From assembly GCA_017436345.1 (NCBI GenBank), contig JAFSDH010000002.1:186001-250000 (forward strand): a stretch of 64,000 nt of DNA, written 5' to 3'. The notes under the pieces were generated by a model that was not told the DNA's origin, made no database searches, and was given only the letters and a program-made list of their open reading frames with translations. Origin of the DNA: Bacilli bacterium (lineage in GTDB: Bacteria > Bacillota_I > Bacilli_A > RF39 > UBA660). Position 1 is the first letter of the stretch; every line of letters starts with the position of its first letter. Position numbers and translations under genes: made by a program. Positions 57,173 to 64,000 of this stretch are shown piece after piece.

Positions 57173-60151
57173 ATGAACGATTATAACGATTATCAAAACA
57201 CTGAATATAAAGACGATTTTTATATGCCTAAAAAAGAAGATAATATAATAAGTAATAATGAAGGAAAAAAAGATAAACCTAAAAAAAATATAAAGGATTA
57301 TTTTAATAAAAAAACAGTAATTATTATAAGTATTATTCTAATTATCTTAATAATAGGTATTGTTTTGATAATGGTTTTAAAACCTAAAAATGAAACATCT
57401 ACTAGACTAAGTAATATTTTGATAGAAAATAATACTTATGAACCAAAGTTTAATAAAGATATATATGATTATTATTTATTAACTGACGATGAAGAAATAA
57501 CTATTGAATGTAATACTAAAAAAGAAATAGAAGGTTGTAATGAAAAGATAGATTTATCTAAATATGCTAATTATATTCATGAAATAAAAGAAGATGATAA
57601 TCATATTTATAAGATCTATATTAAAACAAAAGAATCTGACTCAGAAAAAAATATCGTTATTAACTCTATAGAAAAAAATGAAAATTGGACAAATGAAAAT
57701 CAAATAATTACAGTTAATGCATCTTGTGATAATGAAATTAAAAATTATTCATTTGATAATGGATTAACATGGATAGATACTAATACTTTTGAAGTTGAAA
57801 AAAATTCCGAATTAAATATTATTGTTCAAGATATATATGGGAATCAAAGTGCTGTAAGACAAATAAATATTGATAATATTGATAAAAATAATCCAAGTGG
57901 AATTATTATTAAAGAAAAATCATCATCTAATGAAATAACTCTTAAAGTAATTGGTAAAGATGAAGAATCAGGAATTGATTCCTATAAATGGAGTACTGGT
58001 AGTACTAAAGATAATATAAAAATAACTAAAAAAGGATTATATACAGTAACAATTACTGATAAAGCAGGAAATAAATCAGAAGAAATAAGTATTGATATTA
58101 AAGATAGTGACTTTAATAAAAAAGAACAAGTAGCAATAACTTTTTATAGTAATGGGGCTTCTTCAATATCAAATGACTTTTTAAGCTGTACTAAAAATAA
58201 TGATAAATGTAATTTAACATTACCTAGTATTACTAGAGAAAATGCAACTATCATTGGGTGGTCTAGTAAAAAAGATGCTAAAGATAAAGAATATAGTGTT
58301 GGTGAAAAAATAGAAATAAAAGAAAATATGAAATTGTATGCCGTTACAACAGAAAAAGTAACAGCTATATTTAATAAGGGATTTGCTGATGATATTACTT
58401 CTTTGAAAGAAGAATGTACTTTATATAATGATGATAAATATTGTTTTATAACTGCGCCAAATATTATTTATTCATCTGGTAAAATAATTGGTTGGAATAC
58501 AAATCAACAAGGAAATACAGTTTTAGTAAGTCCTAAATCAACAATTAAAATTAATAAAAATACTAATTATTATACTTTAGTATATAAAGAAATAATTATT
58601 AATTTTAATAAGAATGGTGCTGATGAAATTTCTTCAAATAAAGAAACTTGTCGCTTAAAAAACAATAATGCATCATGCTATATAAAAACACCTACTATTA
58701 CTAAAGAAAATTCTAATGTATTAGGTTGGTCTACTTCTAGCGAAGCAACAACTGCATCTATTCAAGCAAATACTGATTTATTAGTTAATGCTAATATGAA
58801 TTTATATGCAATAACTAGAAAAGATATAACAATAACTTATGAAAAAAATGGATCAGATAGTATCACTAAAACACTAGATAAATGTACTATATATAATGCT
58901 CATAAAAGCTGTGATATAACATTCCCCGAAATAAATCGTGCTAATGCTGGAATTATTGGTTGGTCAACTAATAAAGATTCAAAAGATGCTGAATACGAAG
59001 AAAAAGAAAAAATAAGTGTTCATGATAGTAAGACTTATTATGCTATATCATATAAAGAAGTAACTGCTAAATTTGAATTTAACGGATCGGATGAATTATC
59101 AAAGATTAGTGAAAAATGCTCTTTTTATAATGATTCTAATGGTTGTAGTATAACAACTGCTGACATTAAAAGAGAAGGGTGGACCGTTCATGGATGGAAT
59201 ACCAATAAAAATGCAACTAGTGAAACGGTTAAAGAAAAAGCTAAAACAAACATAAAGAATGATACAACTTTTTATGCTATAACATCTAAAAAAATAACTG
59301 CAACATTCAATAAAAATACAGCAGACAGCCTTGGCGGATGTACAAATCCAACAAGTACGGGTTGTAGTGAAAGTTGTTATGTGTATAATACAAATAATTC
59401 TTGCTCTGTAAAAATACCTTATATCTATAGTAAAGGAAATGAAGTTCAATTATTCTCGACTGGTACTGATCCTTCTACTACAACGGGACATACCCCAGCA
59501 AAACCTTTAAGTATAAGTAGTAATATTACTTTAAATGCTATTGTTGATAATCGATATAGAAAGAATACGTATAGTATTATAAAAACAAAAAACTATGGTT
59601 ATATGGCTTTTGAAACAGAGAGTGGGTGCCCAGCAAGTGTCTATAATAATTATTATACTTTTGTTGATAGATTATATAGTAAAGTACCATATATTTTTAC
59701 TGGTGCAAAATTAACTTTTACTGGTGATAACTCTTTCCAAAAAACATGGGGAAACTATTCAGGAATGACTTATGGTATTGCTTTAGGATATCGAAACATC
59801 GATGTTAAGTGTCCTAATTCATATTCAAACTATTACCTACAAACAATTGTCCATGAATTAACTCATGGTTGGGATAGTTATTATAAAGCTAAAACTGGAT
59901 TATCTTTAAGTGAACAACCAGATATTAAAAACTTATATAATAAATATAAAAATGCATCTAAGAAACCCTTAAGAACATATGCATATTCTAACGAAGCAGA
60001 ATTTATAGCAGATGCGTATGCTTGGTATTATTTCTTATATATAGATACATCTAATCCACCATATATCATTACTGATAATTACTATTATCCTAATGATTTA
60101 AAGCTAGCAATTGAAAAATATATAAAAATAGCTAAAAATGGATATAAATAG
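57173..60151 (+). CDS. Membrane-anchored ATLF-like (M34-type) metalloprotease with six Cys-paired repeats
   Basis: A 992-residue type II membrane protein. The cytoplasmic N terminus is Asp/Lys-rich, with a membrane helix at ~45-68 (VIIISIILIILIIGIVLIMV). Residues ~78-160 resemble a cadherin-like beta-sandwich (LSNILIENNTYEPKF), then Ig-like domains. Residues ~320-790 hold six InlB B-like repeats (TATFNKNxAD ... IIGWSTNK), each with a Cys pair about 12 residues apart, plus four cysteines in the last. The C-terminal ~190 residues form a zincin: HELTHGW near residue 894 and SNEAEFIADAYAWYYF near 940, fitting the HExxH and third-ligand helix of the anthrax-lethal-factor/M34 group. It probably cleaves extracellular or wall-bound protein. 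Confidence 0.85.
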   Translation: MNDYNDYQNTEYKDDFYMPKKEDNIISNNEGKKDKPKKNIKDYFNKKTVIIISIILIILIIGIVLIMVLKPKNETSTRLSNILIENNTYEPKFNKDIYDYYLLTDDEEITIECNTKKEIEGCNEKIDLSKYANYIHEIKEDDNHIYKIYIKTKESDSEKNIVINSIEKNENWTNENQIITVNASCDNEIKNYSFDNGLTWIDTNTFEVEKNSELNIIVQDIYGNQSAVRQINIDNIDKNNPSGIIIKEKSSSNEITLKVIGKDEESGIDSYKWSTGSTKDNIKITKKGLYTVTITDKAGNKSEEISIDIKDSDFNKKEQVAITFYSNGASSISNDFLSCTKNNDKCNLTLPSITRENATIIGWSSKKDAKDKEYSVGEKIEIKENMKLYAVTTEKVTAIFNKGFADDITSLKEECTLYNDDKYCFITAPNIIYSSGKIIGWNTNQQGNTVLVSPKSTIKINKNTNYYTLVYKEIIINFNKNGADEISSNKETCRLKNNNASCYIKTPTITKENSNVLGWSTSSEATTASIQANTDLLVNANMNLYAITRKDITITYEKNGSDSITKTLDKCTIYNAHKSCDITFPEINRANAGIIGWSTNKDSKDAEYEEKEKISVHDSKTYYAISYKEVTAKFEFNGSDELSKISEKCSFYNDSNGCSITTADIKREGWTVHGWNTNKNATSETVKEKAKTNIKNDTTFYAITSKKITATFNKNTADSLGGCTNPTSTGCSESCYVYNTNNSCSVKIPYIYSKGNEVQLFSTGTDPSTTTGHTPAKPLSISSNITLNAIVDNRYRKNTYSIIKTKNYGYMAFETESGCPASVYNNYYTFVDRLYSKVPYIFTGAKLTFTGDNSFQKTWGNYSGMTYGIALGYRNIDVKCPNSYSNYYLQTIVHELTHGWDSYYKAKTGLSLSEQPDIKNLYNKYKNASKKPLRTYAYSNEAEFIADAYAWYYFLYIDTSNPPYIITDNYYYPNDLKLAIEKYIKIAKNGYK
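58135..59545 (+). repeat. Six InlB B-like repeats with paired cysteines
   Basis: Six units of ~78 codons follow xxTAxFxKNGADxIS, a Cys, YNxxxSC, ITxPxIxxExxxIxGWSTxK. Cysteines in each unit are placed to form an intra-repeat disulfide. The pattern is preserved through all units, the last being longest with extra cysteines. Confidence 0.8.
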
Positions 60152-60177
60152 AAGAAGATTTTAACATCTTCTTTTTT
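60151..60177 (+). terminator. Rho-independent terminator
   Basis: AAGAAGAT / ATCTTCTT stem with TTTAAC loop and T7 after the protease-like gene. Confidence 0.85.
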
Positions 60178-60279
60178 TATATATTTTTATTTTTTTATGG
60201 AAAAATAAATTCATATATTGTATAATGATAATATCAATAATTGGGGCAATATTAAAAGGAAGAATAAAAAGGAGGACAT

Positions 60280-63200
60280 ATGATGAACGGTAATAATAAT
60301 TTTTTATTGAAAATTCATATGGAAGATGAAGAAAATACAACAGAAATATATTTAAATAAAGAAAGACGTTCGTTTACATTTATAAATGATGAATGTATTT
60401 CAGATTTAATAATTCCTGAATTTAAAATGACTAGTTTAAATATGATTTTACAAAATATCAGCGACGACAAGGGCGATGATAATTTTTATGCTGAATTTGA
60501 AAAAGATAATGAATTGGTAAGAGAATACGATAAAGAAAAAATTACTATATTAAGTAATATGATTACTAAAATATCAATAAATGACTTTTTAGATTATCAA
60601 AAAGATATCAAAATTAACGAGTATTACGTTGATAACATTGTTGATGCATATGATTGTGTTCTTCCAAACGAAATAAAGAAAATAGTTTCCTACACAACAA
60701 ATGGTGTAGTTTTTAATGGTGAAGAAATAATATATTTTCTTCCACATGAAGATATAGTTTCATATGATGGCCCAATTAAAAACTTTATTCCTTTAATGAT
60801 TAGAAATGGTAAAAATTATATTGGTTATGATTTCAAAGAATCTATTTATAAAGAATATGAAGATGAAAAAGTTGTAAAAGAAGCTAAAAAAATTGATGAT
60901 TTAATTGAAATAATAGATTTGATTTCAGTTGATGAAGAAATATCTGAAAAACAAGAATTAGATGCTATTAACCAAGAAAAAGAAGCTTATGATATAGAAA
61001 TGATTGGTGAAGTAGAAGATAATGAAGAAGAAAAAGTTATTGGTGATGAAAAAGAAGAAGAAGAAGTTAATCTAATTGGTGAAGAAATTTCTTTAGAAGA
61101 TGAAAAAGAAGATTTATTAAATTCTAATGAAGAACTAGATATTGAAAAAGAATTAGAAAAATTAACCGTTAAAGCAGAAGATATTGAAACACAAATCGCA
61201 AGAATTGATGAAGAATATGAAAATACTATTAAGAATATTGATTATCAATTTGAAAAATTAAATAATGGTTTAATAAAAAAAGAAGAAAAAGAAGAATATA
61301 AATTTAAAGAAAAAGAAATAAAAGAAGAACCAAAAGAAATAGTTGAACCAGAAAAACCAATTGTGGATAAAGTTTCTATTGAAGATGAAATAAGAGCTGG
61401 TGTTAGAAAATCACTAGAAGAAATAGAAAATACAAATGAAATAATTGATGAAATAGATAAAGATATTGAAAAAGTAGTTGAAAAAGCTAAAAATATTAAA
61501 GCTAAAAAAGATAAAGCAGAAAAAGACGAAGTAATTGGAAAAGAAGCTATTGATATTTTAGAAAAAATAAATGCTGAAATTGCTAATTTAGAAAAAGCAA
61601 AAGAAATAAATAATAAGAGACGTAAGAGTGAACAAATAAATAAAGAAGCAGAGGACATCTTACAAAAATTAAATAATGAACTTGCTCAAATTGCTAAAGA
61701 TAAAGAAGAACGTGTTGAAAAACAACGTAAACATCAAATAAATAGAGAAGCTGAACAAATATTAGAAAAACTAAATACTGAATTAGAACAAATTTCTGCA
61801 ACTAAGAAAAAGAATGAAGAAACGAAGAAAAAAGCTCAAATAAATAAAGAAGCAGAAAATATTCTACAAAAATTAAATGTAGAGCTAGCTGATTTAGAAA
61901 AAGCAAAAGTACAAGTAAAAGAAACAAAGAAGAAAGAAACTAAAAAAGAAGATAAAACAGAAATTATTTCTAAACAAGCAGAAGCAGTACTTGCAAAAAT
62001 AAATGCTGAACTTTTAGAAATAGAAAAAATTAGAAATGATAAGAAAGCTGAAAAAATTACTAAAGAAGCCGAAAGTATCTTACAAAAACTAAATAAAGAA
62101 TTAGAAGAAATTGAAGGTATTAAAGCTCAACAAGATAAGGTTAAGAAATATAAAGAAATTAGTAAAGAAGCGGAAGATATCTTAACTAAGTTAAATGGTG
62201 ATATTAAATTAATTGAAAAAGAAAAACGTAAAATTGAAAGAGCTAAAGAAAAAGAAAAGAAAGAAAAAGCTGAAAGAAAAGACATCTTTTCATTAGAAAC
62301 GTTAATTAATAATTCAATTAATAATGCAATTAATAATTACCAAATTAATTTCAATGATACACAAAAATTAGTAGTTGAACATTTACCATACTATGAATTT
62401 AGTGATGATTTTAATGTTATACAAATTCCAGAAATAGAAATAGAAGTATTACCTTTATTACCAGAAGGAGAAATTGATTTAGGTAGATTAAAATTAAAAG
62501 TAGTTGAATATGATGCAGAAAAAGTTAAATTTTATGTTCAAAATGCTTCATTCCTATCTGATGGAAATGATAATAGAGTTAAGAAAGGTGATTATTTAAC
62601 TCTTAAAATTAATAATGAAATTAATTTAAGACTAAACAAAAAGAATACTATGGAATCATGGTCAATAAAAATGGAAAAGTCAACATTTGAAAGAGAACTA
62701 AGAAATATTGATTTTCATAAGATTATGAACAAAATAGTAGAATTAGAATCATTCAAAAAATTAGGAAATATTGAAAAATATGAATTAAATAAATCTATTA
62801 TGCTATTCATTAACTTTGTAATGCAAAATAAAGAATATAAAGTTTTAGAAAAATTATATAGTATATTAGAAAAAAATCCTAAATTATATGAAGAACATAT
62901 CACAAAATATAATATTGAAAACTCACTTAAATTAAAAAACTCATTAAATAGTTATGAAGATAAAAAAGGATATTATACAAAGTTAAATTATGTTAATGGA
63001 TTAATTGATGCTAAATGGTTAGATTATCCAAGATATATATTTAATTCACATAATTATTTTTACCAAGATGAATTTATGACTGAGTTTATTGAAGAAGTAG
63101 ATGAATTACTAGATGAAAATGATTTCTATAATTATTTAATGAATTTATTTAGTGAATATGAAATGTTTAATAATTTAGATGAAGAAGGAAAAGAAAACTT

Positions 63201-63495
63201 AGATAGATGTATTGAATACTTATCTGTTTTATATAAATATCGTCCTGATATCGGTGAAGATAATAAATATAAAATAGAAAGAACATTCATGATTGGTGCA
63301 ACTGAAGAAGAAATGGCATTATTAATATCAAAATTATGTCGAAGAGGAATAAAAGATTACTCAATCTTCACTGAATATGATGCTGTTATGAAAGAAAAAT
63401 TTGTATTAGGAACATTAAAGTATCCAATATATTCAGAATATTTTGAATTGGATGAAATCAGAAATGGTGGTGGATTTGATGAATTCGAAGGCTAA
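60280..63495 (+). CDS. Large protein with long coiled coil built from a repeated motif
   Basis: A 1071-residue soluble protein behind AAAAGGAGG. Residues 1-200 are mixed alpha/beta, with LIIPEFKMTSLNMILQNISD and DGPIKNFIPLMIRNGKNYIG. Residues ~205-415 are very acidic helices. Residues ~417-650 contain seven units of the type INKEAEDILQKLNxELxxIEK, spaced about 35-40 residues and forming one extended coiled coil. Residues ~690-760 are beta-rich (IEIEVLPLLPEGEIDLGRLK) and the last 300 are helical. No membrane helix, so cytoplasmic. It may be a structural or scaffold protein; no known family recognised. The next gene starts inside its final codons. Confidence 0.7.
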   Translation: MMNGNNNFLLKIHMEDEENTTEIYLNKERRSFTFINDECISDLIIPEFKMTSLNMILQNISDDKGDDNFYAEFEKDNELVREYDKEKITILSNMITKISINDFLDYQKDIKINEYYVDNIVDAYDCVLPNEIKKIVSYTTNGVVFNGEEIIYFLPHEDIVSYDGPIKNFIPLMIRNGKNYIGYDFKESIYKEYEDEKVVKEAKKIDDLIEIIDLISVDEEISEKQELDAINQEKEAYDIEMIGEVEDNEEEKVIGDEKEEEEVNLIGEEISLEDEKEDLLNSNEELDIEKELEKLTVKAEDIETQIARIDEEYENTIKNIDYQFEKLNNGLIKKEEKEEYKFKEKEIKEEPKEIVEPEKPIVDKVSIEDEIRAGVRKSLEEIENTNEIIDEIDKDIEKVVEKAKNIKAKKDKAEKDEVIGKEAIDILEKINAEIANLEKAKEINNKRRKSEQINKEAEDILQKLNNELAQIAKDKEERVEKQRKHQINREAEQILEKLNTELEQISATKKKNEETKKKAQINKEAENILQKLNVELADLEKAKVQVKETKKKETKKEDKTEIISKQAEAVLAKINAELLEIEKIRNDKKAEKITKEAESILQKLNKELEEIEGIKAQQDKVKKYKEISKEAEDILTKLNGDIKLIEKEKRKIERAKEKEKKEKAERKDIFSLETLINNSINNAINNYQINFNDTQKLVVEHLPYYEFSDDFNVIQIPEIEIEVLPLLPEGEIDLGRLKLKVVEYDAEKVKFYVQNASFLSDGNDNRVKKGDYLTLKINNEINLRLNKKNTMESWSIKMEKSTFERELRNIDFHKIMNKIVELESFKKLGNIEKYELNKSIMLFINFVMQNKEYKVLEKLYSILEKNPKLYEEHITKYNIENSLKLKNSLNSYEDKKGYYTKLNYVNGLIDAKWLDYPRYIFNSHNYFYQDEFMTEFIEEVDELLDENDFYNYLMNLFSEYEMFNNLDEEGKENLDRCIEYLSVLYKYRPDIGEDNKYKIERTFMIGATEEEMALLISKLCRRGIKDYSIFTEYDAVMKEKFVLGTLKYPIYSEYFELDEIRNGGGFDEFEG
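61531..62230 (+). repeat. Seven coiled-coil repeat units
   Basis: The conserved core KEAEDILQKLNxELxxIEK recurs seven times with variation (IDILEKINAEIANLEK, EQILEKLNTELEQI, EAVLAKINAELLEIEK, ESILQKLNKELEEIE, EDILTKLNGDIKLIEK). Spacer lengths vary slightly. At DNA level the units are too diverged for slippage, so the repetition is old. Confidence 0.8.
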
Positions 63496-64000
63496 AAAAC
63501 AACCTAAAGATACAATTACATATATAAATAAAAATGTAGGTTTTTCTATTACAATTCCTGATTCTTGGTTAGAAGTAAGAAAATCTTCATACAAAGACTT
63601 AGGTATTAATGAAAATACTTTATTTGCTTTCGCAATTGATAAATTCACTATCATTACTGCGATTTTTAGTGGATTTTGTAAAAAAAGAAATTTTAACAGA
63701 TTCTTTGATAAAGTAAATTTAAAGAATAATTTTAAAATAATTAAAACAGGTCAAAAAGAATATAATAATAACATTTCTAATAAATTTATATTAATTGAAA
63801 CAGAAGATAAAAAAATAATGAATAATTTTTGTTTAATTAATGAAATGATTATTAATTTTACAATTAATATTGATCCTAAAAATAACTCATATAAAACAAA
63901 AGGTTTAAATAATGATAAGAACTATAAATTAATCAATAATATGTTAAAAAACATAGAAACATTTAAACCGGTTAATCCTCCAATCCTAGTAGAGGATCGA
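63479..64000 (+). CDS. Hypothetical protein, cut by the window end
   Basis: The ATG at 63479 follows GGTGGTGGA and overlaps the 60280 gene by 17 bases, so it is co-translated. The frame stays open to the window end (174 codons). It begins MNSKAKKQPKDTITYINKN then VGFSITIPDSWLEV, whose FSITIPDSW pattern resembles the opening of PsbP/DcrB-like lipoprotein domains. Because only part is visible, signal and membrane features at the far end cannot be judged. Confidence 0.65.
   Translation, partial: MNSKAKKQPKDTITYINKNVGFSITIPDSWLEVRKSSYKDLGINENTLFAFAIDKFTIITAIFSGFCKKRNFNRFFDKVNLKNNFKIIKTGQKEYNNNISNKFILIETEDKKIMNNFCLINEMIINFTINIDPKNNSYKTKGLNNDKNYKLINNMLKNIETFKPVNPPILVEDR

Overview
The window is very AT-rich, densely packed bacterial DNA, read mostly on the + strand. 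Several features point to a low-GC Gram-positive lineage (Firmicutes/Bacilli-Clostridia type, perhaps an uncultured gut order). These are two T-box leaders, a glmS ribozyme, CotJ-type spore-coat genes, SLH and InlB-type surface repeats, strong AGGAGG ribosome binding sites, and a U-tailed hairpin after almost every transcription unit. TGG is the Trp codon and TGA is used as a stop (for example at 49899 and 53895), so the mycoplasma code does not apply. No insertion sequence, phage module or CRISPR array was seen.

Layout. 1-8.5 kb: two hypothetical genes, a 1210-residue surface protein (beta-helix, SLH, InlB repeat, six Ig-like repeats, C-terminal anchor), a GNAT-ASCH fusion, a small DnaB-like ATPase, and a divergent vWA / helix-turn-helix pair. 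8.5-13.6 kb: aminoacylation block. An Asn T-box precedes an unknown gene, asnA and asnS; a Trp T-box precedes trpS. Each block also holds a short reading frame rich in its own amino acid's codons, directly before asnA (MSDD then five Asn) and overlapping trpS (starts MENSEWDW). These look like leader peptides working below the T-box. 13.6-25.6 kb: WYL regulator, SIS protein, Nudix/NrtR-like genes, S51 peptidase, PhnP-like hydrolase, then a 1176-residue repeat protein resembling tandem Clp N-domains, rdgB, and a lone ClpA/B-type AAA+ module. 25.6-33 kb: glmS ribozyme and glmS, a CadC-like repressor with a CPx-type metal ATPase, a phosphoesterase, prs, and a CotJA-CotJB fusion with cotJC.

33-46 kb: tRNA-His, small membrane and hypothetical proteins, a transglutaminase-like/PfkB fusion, two phosphoesterase/ASCH genes, a membrane protein with a glycine-rich segment, a low-molecular-weight tyrosine phosphatase, a CheY-like receiver, and a PAS-receiver-HD-GYP protein whose HD pair is missing. 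46-57 kb: SseB-like protein, a putative cell-wall-sorted protein, a LysR regulator divergent from a Cys-rich protein and a PflA-like radical SAM enzyme, a ComEC-like hydrolase with a DUF3006 partner, tRNA-Leu and tRNA-Thr, a SanA-like protein, a VTC/DUF4956 pair and a YjjG-like phosphatase. 57-64 kb: a membrane-anchored metalloprotease of anthrax-lethal-factor type carrying six Cys-paired repeats, a 1071-residue protein with a seven-unit coiled-coil repeat, and a gene cut by the window end.

The strongest candidates for something undescribed are the T-box plus cognate leader-peptide pairs at asnA and trpS, and the split Clp-like pair (N-domain repeat protein and isolated AAA+ module). All functional statements come from reading motifs by eye; no database search was run.
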